Translations under genes and position numbers: made by a program | Source: Microbacterium sp. TPD7012 | GTDB taxonomy: Bacteria; Actinomycetota; Actinomycetes; Actinomycetales; Microbacteriaceae | DNA: 64,000 nt | NCBI RefSeq assembly: GCF_003075395.1 | Contig: NZ_QDFV01000001.1 | Coordinates: forward strand, 717,543 to 781,542 | Direction of reading: 5' to 3' | The notes under the pieces: model-generated | Database searches by the model: none | The model's input: the letters and a program-made list of their open reading frames with translations, nothing else | Told to the model about the DNA's origin: nothing | Part shown: positions 31,997-40,432 of the stretch, in pieces | Position numbering within the stretch: the stretch's first letter is position 1 | Layout of the letters: each line of letters starts with the position of its first letter

Positions 31997-33519
31997 CCGT
32001 CACCCACCACGTCCGTGTCCACCGCAGTGACGAGAACCTCGCGCGCGAGGACCAGCTCGCCTGGAAGATCGCCGAGGTCGCCGCCGACCCGGTCGAGGTC
32101 GAGCAGGACGTCGTCGACATGATCATCAACCGCATCATCGACAACGCGTCGGTCGCCGCGGCATCCCTCACCCGTGCGCCGATCAACGCGGCACGCGCGC
32201 AGGCGTTCAGCCACCCGGTCTCGACCGGAGGAGCGGGCGCGAACCTCTTCGGTGCCGCCCTCGACCGTCGCACGAGCCCCGAGTGGGCGGCGTGGGCCAA
32301 TGGCGTGGCCGTGCGCGAGCTCGACTACCACGACACGTTCCTCGCGGCGGAGTACTCGCACCCCGGCGACAACATCCCGCCGATCCTCGCCGTCGCGCAG
32401 CACGCCGGCAAGGACGGCCGGGCGCTCGTGCGCGGCATCGCGACCGGATACGAGATCCAGATGGACCTCGTGCGCGCGATCTGCCTGCACAAGCACAAGA
32501 TCGATCACGTCGCCCACCTCGGCCCGTCGGCCGCGGCTGGCATCGGCACCCTGCTCGGCCTCGACGTCGAGACGATCTACCAGGCCGTCGGCCAGGGGCT
32601 GCACACCACCACCGCCACCCGGCAGAGCCGCAAGGGCGAGATCTCGACCTGGAAGGCGCACGCCCCGGCCTTCGCCGGAAAGATGGCCGTCGAGGCGGTC
32701 GACCGGGCGATGCGCGGGCAGACGAGCCCCGCCCCGATCTACGAGGGCGAGGACGGCGTGATCGCCTGGATGCTCGACGGCAAGGATGCCGCCTACGAGG
32801 TGCCGCTGCCCGCCGCCGGCGAGCCGAAGCGCGCGATCCTCGACTCGTACACGAAGGAGCACTCGGCCGAGTACCAGGCACAGGCGTGGATCGACCTCGC
32901 TCGCAAGCTCGGCACCGAGAACCCGGCGCTCCGCGACCCCGCGAACATCGCCTCGATCGTGCTGCACACCAGCCACCACACGCACTACGTGATCGGCTCG
33001 GGCGCGAACGACCCGCAGAAGTACGACCCGACGGCATCCCGCGAGACGCTCGACCACTCGATCCCGTACATCTTCGCGGTGGCACTGAAGGACGGCGGCT
33101 GGCACCACGTCGACTCCTACGCGCCTTCTCGCGCCGGCCGGGAGGACACCGTCGCACTGTGGCACAAGATCACCACGGCCGAGGATGCCGAGTGGACCCG
33201 CCGGTACCACTCCGAAGACCCCGACGTGAAGGCGTTCGGCGGACGCGTCGAGTTCCTGCTCACCGACGGCACGACCGTGGTCGACGAGATCGCGGTCGCC
33301 GACGCGCACCCGCTCGGCGCCCGTCCGTTCGCCCGCGACAACTACATCGCGAAGTTCCGCCTGCTCGCCGAGCCCGTGCTCGAGCCCGCCGAGATCGAGC
33401 GCTTCCTCGAGCTCGTGCAGCGCCTGCCCGAGCTCACCGCCGCCGAGGTCGGCGAGCTCTCGATCGTCGCGAAGGCCGGGCTGCTCGACGGCGCCGACGC
33501 GCCGAAGGGGCTGTTCTGA
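31993..33519 (+). CDS. prpD: 2-Methylcitrate dehydratase PrpD
   Basis: MmgE/PrpD-family enzyme of 508 aa that dehydrates 2-methylcitrate to 2-methyl-cis-aconitate without an iron-sulfur cluster. '[27 protein letters not shown]' holds the conserved active-site Asp and His; '[27 protein letters not shown]' , '[24 protein letters not shown]' and '[18 protein letters not shown]' are also family hallmarks. Here each is cited only in short form because of length. Full family length (about 480-510 aa). It is coupled to the GntR gene by an overlap and followed by a 124-base gap with a long hairpin before prpB. Confidence 0.95.
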   Translation: MTVTHHVRVHRSDENLAREDQLAWKIAEVAADPVEVEQDVVDMIINRIIDNASVAAASLTRAPINAARAQAFSHPVSTGGAGANLFGAALDRRTSPEWAAWANGVAVRELDYHDTFLAAEYSHPGDNIPPILAVAQHAGKDGRALVRGIATGYEIQMDLVRAICLHKHKIDHVAHLGPSAAAGIGTLLGLDVETIYQAVGQGLHTTTATRQSRKGEISTWKAHAPAFAGKMAVEAVDRAMRGQTSPAPIYEGEDGVIAWMLDGKDAAYEVPLPAAGEPKRAILDSYTKEHSAEYQAQAWIDLARKLGTENPALRDPANIASIVLHTSHHTHYVIGSGANDPQKYDPTASRETLDHSIPYIFAVALKDGGWHHVDSYAPSRAGREDTVALWHKITTAEDAEWTRRYHSEDPDVKAFGGRVEFLLTDGTTVVDEIAVADAHPLGARPFARDNYIAKFRLLAEPVLEPAEIERFLELVQRLPELTAAEVGELSIVAKAGLLDGADAPKGLF

Positions 33520-33530
33520 TGCTGTCCGCC

Positions 33531-33611
33531 CACACGACTTCGGAGATCGAGGGCGACATGCCGGCACCGGCATCCGTCCGCCGGCATGTCGCGTCGGATC
33601 TCCGAAGTTGT
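33531..33611. repeat. Long intergenic hairpin between prpD and prpB
   Basis: Two nested pairings: CACACGACTTCGGAGATC (33531-33548) with GATCTCCGAAGTTGTG (about 33596-33611), and GCGACATGCCGGC (33553-33565) with GCCGGCATGTCGC (33580-33592). The loop is about 14 bases and has no T-tract, so it may be an mRNA processing or attenuation element or a repeat insertion. Confidence 0.8.
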
Positions 33612-33643
33612 GCGCCGACCGGCCGAAACGGAAGGACCTGCTG

Positions 33644-34552
33644 ATGCTGTACTCCACGACCACCCCGGCCGAGAAGCGGCGGCTGTTCCGGGAACGGCTC
33701 CGCTCCGGCGAACTGCTGCGCTTCCCGGGAGCCTTCAACCCGCTGAGCGCCCGGCTCATCGAGCAGAAGGGCTTCGACGGGGTCTACATCTCCGGTGCGG
33801 TGCTCGCCGCCGATCTCGGGCTCCCCGACATCGGCCTCACGACGCTCACCGAGGTCGCCGGTCGGGCGAAGCAGATCGCCCGCATGACGGAGCTCCCCGC
33901 GATCGTCGATGCCGACACCGGATTCGGCGAGCCGATGAACGTCGCCCGCACGATCCAGGAGCTCGAGGATGCCGGACTCGCCGGCACGCACATCGAGGAC
34001 CAGATCAACCCGAAGCGCTGCGGTCACCTCGACGGGAAGAGCGTCGTCGACGAGAGCACGGCGATCAAGCGCATCCGCGCCGCCGCCGACGCGCGTCGCG
34101 ATGAGAACTTCCTCATCATGGCGCGCACCGACATCCGCGCGATCGAGGGACTGGATGCCGCGATCGACCGCGCCAAGGCGCTGGTGGATGCCGGAGCGGA
34201 TGCCGTGTTCCCCGAGGCGATGCGGACCCTCGCGGAGTTCGAGGCGATGGCGAAGGCGCTGGACGTGCCGATCCTCGCGAACATGACCGAGTTCGGCAAG
34301 AGCGAGCTGTTCTCCACGGACCAGCTGCGCGACGCCGGGGTCGCCCTCGTCATCTGGCCTGTGTCGCTCCTTCGCATCTCGATGGGGGCATCCGGGCGTG
34401 CACTGGATACTCTGAACGACGAGGGGCATCTGACCTCGAAGCTCGGCGAGATGCAGCACCGCGCCGATCTCTACGACCTCATCGACTACGAGTCGTACAA
34501 CCACTTCGACTCGGGCGTCTTCAACTTCACAGTCGACAACACCGGTCGCTGA
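33644..34552 (+). CDS. prpB: 2-Methylisocitrate lyase PrpB
   Basis: Isocitrate-lyase-superfamily enzyme (302 aa) that splits 2-methylisocitrate to pyruvate and succinate. It has 'AIVDADTGFGEPMNVART' with the Mg-binding Asp residues, 'HIEDQINPKRCGHLDGK' with the catalytic Cys in the flexible KRCGH loop, and 'FLIMARTDIRAIEGLD'. The start ATG 33644 has GGAAGGA in front. Its last codon and stop lie in the first bases of the repeat at 34544. Confidence 0.95.
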   Translation: MLYSTTTPAEKRRLFRERLRSGELLRFPGAFNPLSARLIEQKGFDGVYISGAVLAADLGLPDIGLTTLTEVAGRAKQIARMTELPAIVDADTGFGEPMNVARTIQELEDAGLAGTHIEDQINPKRCGHLDGKSVVDESTAIKRIRAAADARRDENFLIMARTDIRAIEGLDAAIDRAKALVDAGADAVFPEAMRTLAEFEAMAKALDVPILANMTEFGKSELFSTDQLRDAGVALVIWPVSLLRISMGASGRALDTLNDEGHLTSKLGEMQHRADLYDLIDYESYNHFDSGVFNFTVDNTGR

Positions 34553-34611
34553 GCAAAGCGAAGCGGACATCCGACACGGTTGCCGAGCGAGCAGCGAAGC
34601 GACGAGTCGAA
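34544..34611. repeat. Interspersed repeat overlapping the prpB stop codon
   Basis: Begins with GGTCGCTGAGCAAAGCGAAG and has a second block TTGCCGAGCGAGCAGCGAAG; both are of the GGTCGCTGAGCGAGC family. It fills the gap to prpC apart from the ribosome site (GAAGGAG). Confidence 0.65.
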
Positions 34612-34628
34612 GTACACGAAGGAGTGAC

Positions 34629-35819
34629 ATGACCGAGCCGGACATCAAGAAGGGCCTCGCGGGGGTCGTGGTCGACACGACCGCGATCTCGAAGGTCAAT
34701 CCCGAGACGAACAGCCTGCTCTACCGGGGATACCCGGTGCAGGAGCTGGCCGCGACGCAGCCCTTCGAGGCGGTCGCGTACCTCCTCTGGAACGGGGAGC
34801 TGCCCACGGCCGAGGAGCTGGCGGCGTTCCGCGTCACCGAGCGCTCGAACCGCGCGCTCTCGCCGGTGGTCAAGGACGCGATCGACCGGCTGCCGCTGGA
34901 CTCGCATCCGATGGACGAGGTGCGCACGGCGGTGAGCGTCATCGGCGCCATCGAGACCGCGGGCATCGCCAACGTCCTCGACGCGGTCGGAACTCCGGAG
35001 GAGAACCTGGAGCGCAGCCTGACCCTGTTCGCCGAGCTTCCCGCGATCGTGTCGTACGGTCAGCGTCGTCGCCGGGGCCTGGAGCCGCTCGAACCGCGCG
35101 ATGACCTCGACTACGCGGCGAACTTCCTCTGGCTCACGTTCGGCGAAGAGCCCGAGCCGGCCGTCGTCGACGCGTTCAACCGCTCGATGATCCTCTACGC
35201 GGAGCACTCCTTCAACGCCTCCACGTTCACGGCACGGGTGATCACCTCCACGCTGAGCGACCTGTACTCCGCGGTCGTCGGCGCCATCGGCGCGCTCAAG
35301 GGGCCGCTGCACGGCGGGGCGAACGAGGCGGTCATGCACATCTTCGACGAGATCGGCACCGCCGACCGGGTCGGGGGGTGGCTCGACGCCGCGCTGGCCG
35401 AGAAGCGCAAGATCATGGGCTTCGGGCACCGCGTGTACAAGCGCGGCGACTCGCGGGTGCCGACCATGAAGGCGGCGCTCGACTCCCTCGTCGCGCACTA
35501 CGACCGGCCGGATGTCGCCGAGCTGTACGAGACGCTGGAGAGCGAGTTCGTCTCCCGCAAGGGCATCTACCCGAACCTCGACTACCCCTCGGGTCCCGCG
35601 TACAACCTCATCGGGTTCGACACCCTGACGTTCACGCCGCTCTTCGTCGCCGCTCGCATCACCGGCTGGACCGCGCACATCATCGAGCAGCAGTCGTCGA
35701 ACGCGCTGATCCGTCCGCTGTCGGCCTACGACGGCCCGGATGAGCGCCACATCGAGGAGTACGTGCCCGACACCGCGGCGATCGACGTGCTCGAGCGTCC
35801 GGAGGAAGCCGCCGGCTGA
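34629..35819 (+). CDS. prpC: 2-Methylcitrate synthase / citrate synthase PrpC
   Basis: Citrate-synthase-family enzyme (396 aa) that condenses propionyl-CoA with oxaloacetate. The catalytic His residues are in 'GPLHGGANEAVM' and 'IMGFGHRVYKRGDSR'; 'LLYRGYPVQELAA' at the N-terminus is the short form seen in type-I-like PrpC/CitA proteins of Gram-positives. The C-terminal Arg for substrate binding lies in 'RITGWTAHIIEQQSSNALIRP'-like sequence (cited in part). Position after prpD and prpB makes methylcitrate synthase the likely activity, with citrate as a side reaction. Confidence 0.92.
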   Translation: MTEPDIKKGLAGVVVDTTAISKVNPETNSLLYRGYPVQELAATQPFEAVAYLLWNGELPTAEELAAFRVTERSNRALSPVVKDAIDRLPLDSHPMDEVRTAVSVIGAIETAGIANVLDAVGTPEENLERSLTLFAELPAIVSYGQRRRRGLEPLEPRDDLDYAANFLWLTFGEEPEPAVVDAFNRSMILYAEHSFNASTFTARVITSTLSDLYSAVVGAIGALKGPLHGGANEAVMHIFDEIGTADRVGGWLDAALAEKRKIMGFGHRVYKRGDSRVPTMKAALDSLVAHYDRPDVAELYETLESEFVSRKGIYPNLDYPSGPAYNLIGFDTLTFTPLFVAARITGWTAHIIEQQSSNALIRPLSAYDGPDERHIEEYVPDTAAIDVLERPEEAAG

Positions 35820-35838
35820 CCCTGTCGAAGCGAGGCTC

Positions 35839-36273
35839 TCAGTCCGCGCGGTTGAGCTCGCCGACCCTCGTGCCTGCCGCGTTCATCGCGACCAGCACAT
35901 CGCCGTCGATCTCGGCGGAGCGCACGCTGCGCAGCCAGTCGTCGACTCCCTCGCACGCCTTCAGGGTCGACGCGAAGGGCGCCAGGGAGATGCGGCCGCC
36001 GTCGACCGTGTACGTCGTCGTGATGCCGTTGCACCCGTCGCTGCCGTGCACCTCGCCGTCCGCCGTGAACTCCAGGTGCGGCTCACCCGACGCGTCCTGA
36101 CCCCAGAGTCCGACGACCTCGGAGGCGACGGCATCCGGTGCTGCCGCATCGGTCGGGGTCGAAGTGGGCGCGGCGGACTCGCCGGACGTGCATCCGGTGC
36201 CGACCAGCGCGAGGAGGCCGAGCGCCGCGAGGCCGACCAGGGAACGTGTTCGGGTTCGGCTCATGCCCGTCAT
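35839..36273 (-). CDS. META-domain lipoprotein
   Basis: Exported lipoprotein of 144 aa. The signal 'SLVGLAALGLLALVGTGC' ends at the lipidated Cys28, followed by a Ser/Thr/Pro linker and one META domain: 'VVGLWGQDASGEPHLEFTADG', 'GSDGCNGITTTYTVDGG' and 'ISLAPFASTLKACEGVDDW'. The domain's conserved Cys pair is present. META (HslJ-like) domains are found in heat-shock and cell-surface proteins; the role here is unknown. The start ATG at 36273 has GAGGAGG eight bases in front, better than the ATG at 36264. Confidence 0.85.
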   Translation of the reverse strand: MTGMSRTRTRSLVGLAALGLLALVGTGCTSGESAAPTSTPTDAAAPDAVASEVVGLWGQDASGEPHLEFTADGEVHGSDGCNGITTTYTVDGGRISLAPFASTLKACEGVDDWLRSVRSAEIDGDVLVAMNAAGTRVGELNRAD

Positions 36274-36392
36274 GCTAGCCGCCTCCTCGTCGAACCCGCC
36301 GATATCTCCAGTCATTGGAACAAAGCGCGCACACTTTCGCCCACCTTATGAATTCCTCATGAACGCAGCCGGTTTCCTGTGTGTTCGCTGAG

Positions 36393-36554
36393 TAGTATTT
36401 CGGTTATCCCTCGCCATGACGGCGAGGGACTCTGCTGCTCGGGGGACCAGCGTCGCACTTCGCGCCCCGTCCGGGACGCAGACCGGCCGTGCGTGAGCAC
36501 GAGGCCGCAGTCCAGAGTGAATGACGATCCGCGACCAGCAAGGACATACATCAC
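36393..36554 (+). promoter_or_regulatory. Promoter and structured 5' leader of the protease gene
   Basis: A -10-like TAGTAT (36393-36398) would start transcription near 36405. The transcript then opens with a perfect hairpin TCCCTCGCC-ATGAC-GGCGAGGGA (36407-36429). A second hairpin (GTGC-GTGA-GCAC with flanking GGCC/GGCC, about 36486-36508) follows, and ACTCTG near 36429 can pair with CAGAGT near 36515. The leader is about 150 bases, long for this window. Confidence 0.5.
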
Positions 36555-38756
36555 ATGAAGCACAGAGGGACAGGACGGCGCCCACTGGCGTTTACCGCCG
36601 CAGCGACGATCGCCCTGTCGGGGCTCTTCATCAGCGCACCGGCCTTCGCCGAAGACGGGGCTGACCTGCCCGCCGACCCGTCGGCGACGACGTCGGAGAC
36701 GGCGGCGCCGGAGGCCCCCGCGACCGAGGCGCCCGCGACCGAGGCTCCTGCGGAAGAGCAGCCGCCTGCCGCGGAGGAGCCGCCGGCCGAGCTCGTCGAG
36801 ACCTTCGAGGCTGCGGCCGCGAGCGACATCGACGCGGTCGCCTACGGCCAGAACGCCAACGACGAGTGGGTGTTCCTCGTCACCGAGGCCACGACCGCGA
36901 GCGACCAGGAGATCCAGGACTTCGCCGACTCGAAGAGCCTCCCGGTCGACGTCGTCGCGAAGGTGGACGCCGCTCCCACCGCCTGGGCGGACGGCGACTT
37001 CGTCGGCGGTCAGGGCTATCTCGTCGTGCACCCCGACGACAACGTCTCCGCCTGCTCCGTCGGCTTCGCGGCCTTCGCACCCGACGGATCGGACGCCTTC
37101 CTGAGCGCCGGTCACTGCGCGTTCAACGCCCAGGGCGCCAAGCTCTCGGCCACGACGCTGAGCATCCCGAACCAGGAGCCCGCCGTCGGCGGCCCGGGCT
37201 TCGAGGTGCCGAACCCTCCCGTTCTGCTCGGCACCTTCGGGTTCGCGCAGTTCGGCAGCACGGGCAACGCCGCAGGTTCCAACGGCGACACCAACGCCAC
37301 CGACATCTCGGTGATCGATGTCGTCGAGGCCAACGGCTGGAACCCCCTTCCCTCCGTGACCGACTGGACGACCGCCGGCCCCGCTCTCGACTCGCTCGCC
37401 GCGAGCACCTTCCCGGTCAAGGCCGTGGGCTCTGCGGTTCCCGGTTCCGTCTCGAAGAGCGGTCGTACGACCGGATTCACGACCGGCACGATCGACGGCG
37501 ACGACATCATCGACGGCTGGGCGAACATCGACGGCCGCTTCGTGCAGGGCTTCTCCAGCAACACCGTCGCCGGCCCCGGAGACTCCGGCGGCTCGGTCAT
37601 CCAGGGCACCACGGCAGTGGGCCTCATCAGCGGCGGTACCGAAGCCGACCCTGGAGCCGGCATCGAGCAGTGGACCTGGGCGGCGTCGCTCACCACCGCT
37701 CTTCCGAAGACCGGTGGCTACGAGGTCGCGCTCGACCTCGACGCCCCCGCGATCGCGAGCCCGACCAACGGCGCCAGCGTCACCCCCGGCCAGACCGTCA
37801 GCGGCACCGCCCCTGGCGCCACCTCTGTCATCGTGAACCTGGGTGGCGGCGACCAGGAGGTCCCGGTCTCGAACGGCGCGTTCTCCTTCGCGGGTCCCGT
37901 CGCGCTCGGCGCCGCCTCGATCTCGGTGACCTCGGCGAACGGCTTCAGCCGCTCGGACACGACGACCATCGCCGTCGAGGTGAAGCAGGCTCCGCTCGCG
38001 GCACCGGTCATCACCTCGCCGACCAGCGGCACGACGCTCACCGCGGCCGTCACGGCGATCAGCGGCACGGGTCGCCCGGCCGCGGACATCACGGTCGTCG
38101 ACGGCGAGGGCAACACGCTCGGCACGGCAGTGGTCGGCGGAACCGGCACCTGGACCGTCGACGGGCTGAACCTCGGATACGGCTCGCACACGGTCGTCGT
38201 GACGCAGGCCAGCGCAGGTGAGGTGTCCCCGGAGGCCACGGCCTCCTTCTCGGTCGTGCCGGTCGCCCCGGGTGTGACGTCGATCGCGGGCGGCTCTGCC
38301 TTCCCGCATGACGGCGGGCCCTCGTCTCTCTCCGGCACGGGTATCGACGGAGCCACGGTCACCGTGGTGCTCACCGGCGTCGACGCGCCCGCGGCGAAGG
38401 CGGATGCCGGTGCCCTCGCGGCGCTGAGCGGCGTCTACACCACGACCGTCGCAGGCGGCACGTGGACCGTGACCTTCCCCGAGGTCCTGATGACCGGTTC
38501 GTACACGGTCTCCGCGAGGCAGACCGTCTCCGGCTTCGTCTCTTCGGCGACGCTGGTCTCGTTCTCGGTTCTCGGCGTGCCGGCACCGGGTGGCGGCGCG
38601 GTCGCTCCGGGCGGCGGCGGCGGAACGGGCGACGGCAACCTCGCCGCGACGGGTGCGGACGCACTGGTCCCGATGGGTGCCGCGGCCGTCGCGCTCGCGC
38701 TGCTCTCGGGCGGGCTGCTGCTGATGGCACGTCGTCGTCGGACGATCGAGACCTGA
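36555..38756 (+). CDS. Cell-wall-anchored trypsin-like serine protease with Ig-like repeats (LAATG sortase signal)
   Basis: Secreted 733-aa protein. A signal peptide ends at AFA (residue 32). An acidic Pro/Ala/Glu-rich stretch (33-80) and a short pro-like region precede the chymotrypsin-fold domain (about 150-385) with His187 in 'LSAGHC', Asp250 in 'ATDISVID' and Ser344 in 'GPGDSGGS'; Cys167 and Cys188 may form the disulfide. Three beta-sandwich repeats (about 390-680; 'APAIASPTNGASVTPGQTV', 'APVITSPTSGTTLTAAVTA' and a weaker third) follow, then a Gly-rich linker, LAATG (696-700), a membrane helix and RRRR. LAxTG is the class E sortase signal. Its substrate is unknown. Confidence 0.92.
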   Translation: MKHRGTGRRPLAFTAAATIALSGLFISAPAFAEDGADLPADPSATTSETAAPEAPATEAPATEAPAEEQPPAAEEPPAELVETFEAAAASDIDAVAYGQNANDEWVFLVTEATTASDQEIQDFADSKSLPVDVVAKVDAAPTAWADGDFVGGQGYLVVHPDDNVSACSVGFAAFAPDGSDAFLSAGHCAFNAQGAKLSATTLSIPNQEPAVGGPGFEVPNPPVLLGTFGFAQFGSTGNAAGSNGDTNATDISVIDVVEANGWNPLPSVTDWTTAGPALDSLAASTFPVKAVGSAVPGSVSKSGRTTGFTTGTIDGDDIIDGWANIDGRFVQGFSSNTVAGPGDSGGSVIQGTTAVGLISGGTEADPGAGIEQWTWAASLTTALPKTGGYEVALDLDAPAIASPTNGASVTPGQTVSGTAPGATSVIVNLGGGDQEVPVSNGAFSFAGPVALGAASISVTSANGFSRSDTTTIAVEVKQAPLAAPVITSPTSGTTLTAAVTAISGTGRPAADITVVDGEGNTLGTAVVGGTGTWTVDGLNLGYGSHTVVVTQASAGEVSPEATASFSVVPVAPGVTSIAGGSAFPHDGGPSSLSGTGIDGATVTVVLTGVDAPAAKADAGALAALSGVYTTTVAGGTWTVTFPEVLMTGSYTVSARQTVSGFVSSATLVSFSVLGVPAPGGGAVAPGGGGGTGDGNLAATGADALVPMGAAAVALALLSGGLLLMARRRRTIET

Positions 38757-38805
38757 CCGCACTGATCGGAACCTGATCCGACACGACCTCGGTCGCCGTC
38801 GGACG

Positions 38806-38845
38806 ACGCAGAAGCCCGGTATCGGAGGATACCGGGCTTCTGCGT
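38806..38845. terminator. Bidirectional intrinsic terminator
   Basis: ACGCAGAAGCCCGGTATC (38806-38823) pairs perfectly with GATACCGGGCTTCTGCGT (38828-38845) across GGAG, between the convergent protease and GH51 genes. Confidence 0.92.
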
Positions 38846-38858
38846 TCTCGAGGAGGGG

Positions 38859-40394
38859 TCAGGCGCGGGTCACGTCCAGCTCGATGACCGACCAGGACAG
38901 CGGCGGGAGAGCCGCGCGCACGGCCCCGTCGACGACCTCGGCGCGTGCGAGCGGCACCATGTGCACCGTGTCGGGTGCGGTCTCGAGGTTCGCCGTGTGG
39001 CGGTCGCCGCCCTCGGGGATCGTGAGGGTCTCGGCCTGGCGCACGTGCAGGTCGCCGAGTCCGTGCAGGTCGATCGTGAGGTCGCTCTCCTCATCGAGCG
39101 AGCGGTTCGCGACGAAGACGACCAGGCGTCCGGTCGTCTCGTCCCAGGTCGCGGCCGCGTCGACCGCGTCGACTCCGCCGTAGCGCGTGGTCTCGATCTG
39201 CGGCGCCGACACCGCGAGACGCAGGATGCGGCCCTTGGCGAGGCGCGCCATGCGCTCGAACGGCCAGAAGCTCGTCTGCCGCCATGCGGCACCGCCCTCC
39301 TCCGACCGGATCGGGGCGATCACGTTCACGAGCTGCGCCTGGTTGGCGATCTTCACCCGGTCGCCGTGCCGCAGCAGGCTGTTGAGCAGGGTGCCGACGA
39401 CGACGGCATCCGTCACGTTGTACGTGTCCTCGATCAGGCGCGGATGCTGCTTCCATCCGGCCTTCGCGATCTCCCCGGCTTCGACGTCGTTGTACTTGAC
39501 CTGGTCCCACACGTTCCACTCGTCGAACGAGATGTCGACCTGCTTGGTGTGCTTGCCGGCGGCCTTGACCGCGTCGACCGTCGCGATGACGCCCTCGATG
39601 AAGGCATCCATGTCGACGGACTCCGCCAGGAACGACTCGGCGTCGCCGTCGTGCTCCTGGTAGTACGCATGCATCGAGACGAAGTCGACCTCGTCGTACG
39701 CGTGGCTCAGCACGGTGTGCTCCCAGGTGCCGAACGTCGGCATCGAGCGGCCCGACGAGCCGACCGCGACGAGCTCGATGGACGGGTCCACGAGGCGCAT
39801 GGCCTTCGCCGCCTCCTGGGCGAGGCGGCCGTACTCGGTCGCGGTCTTGCCGCCGATCTGCCACGGCCCGTCGAGCTCGTTGCCGAGGCACCAGAGCTTG
39901 ATGTCGAAGGGCTGCTCCGCACCGTTCTTCCGGCGCAGGTCCGACCAGTAGGTGCCGCCGGGGTGGTTCGCGTACTCGACGAGTGCGCGAGCCTCCTCGA
40001 CGCCGCGCGTGCCGAGGTTGATGGCCTCCATGACCTCGACGTCGGCCTCCTTCGCCCAGTCCATGAACTCGTGCAGGCCGAACGCGTTGGTCTCGATCGT
40101 GTGCCACGCCCCGTCGATGCGCACGGGGCGGTCCTCGACGGGGCCGACGCCGTCTTCCCACCGGTACCCGGAGACGAAGTTGCCGCCGGGGTAGCGGATG
40201 ACGGTCGGTCCCATCTCCTTGACCAGCGCCAGCACGTCCTGGCGGAATCCGCGCTCGTCGGCCTGGGGGTGGCCGGGCTCGTAGATGCCGGTGTAGACGC
40301 AGCGCCCCATGTGCTCGACGAACGAGCCGAAGAGCCTCCGGGGGACGTCGGCGATCGTGAAGTCGCGGTCGATGGTGATGCGGGCCTGAGACAT
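38859..40394 (-). CDS. Alpha-L-arabinofuranosidase, GH51
   Basis: Intracellular glycosidase (511 aa; no signal peptide) that releases L-arabinose from arabino-oligosaccharides. The acid/base Glu is in 'LWCLGNELDGPWQ' (E173) and the nucleophile Glu in 'VDISFDEWNVW' (E292); 'VIRYPGGNFVSGYRWEDG' and 'FGSFVEHMGRCVYTG' are GH51 hallmarks. The barrel is followed by a C-terminal beta-sandwich from about residue 385. It is the last gene of an operon with an ABC importer (38 bases after the MalG-type permease stop), so imported oligosaccharides are cut in the cytosol. Confidence 0.95.
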   Translation of the reverse strand: MSQARITIDRDFTIADVPRRLFGSFVEHMGRCVYTGIYEPGHPQADERGFRQDVLALVKEMGPTVIRYPGGNFVSGYRWEDGVGPVEDRPVRIDGAWHTIETNAFGLHEFMDWAKEADVEVMEAINLGTRGVEEARALVEYANHPGGTYWSDLRRKNGAEQPFDIKLWCLGNELDGPWQIGGKTATEYGRLAQEAAKAMRLVDPSIELVAVGSSGRSMPTFGTWEHTVLSHAYDEVDFVSMHAYYQEHDGDAESFLAESVDMDAFIEGVIATVDAVKAAGKHTKQVDISFDEWNVWDQVKYNDVEAGEIAKAGWKQHPRLIEDTYNVTDAVVVGTLLNSLLRHGDRVKIANQAQLVNVIAPIRSEEGGAAWRQTSFWPFERMARLAKGRILRLAVSAPQIETTRYGGVDAVDAAATWDETTGRLVVFVANRSLDEESDLTIDLHGLGDLHVRQAETLTIPEGGDRHTANLETAPDTVHMVPLARAEVVDGAVRAALPPLSWSVIELDVTRA

Positions 40395-40432
40395 TGCTCT
40401 CCTTGTGTCTGGCTCTGTGGCCGGGTGGGGGA

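Noticed and set aside
36407-36540. Possible c-di-AMP (ydaO-type) riboswitch before the secreted protease
   Set aside because: CTCGGGGGACCAGCG looks like one part of that motif, but the CCGACAGCT block and the GGGTGAATC block expected elsewhere are not seen. A covariance-model search would settle it.
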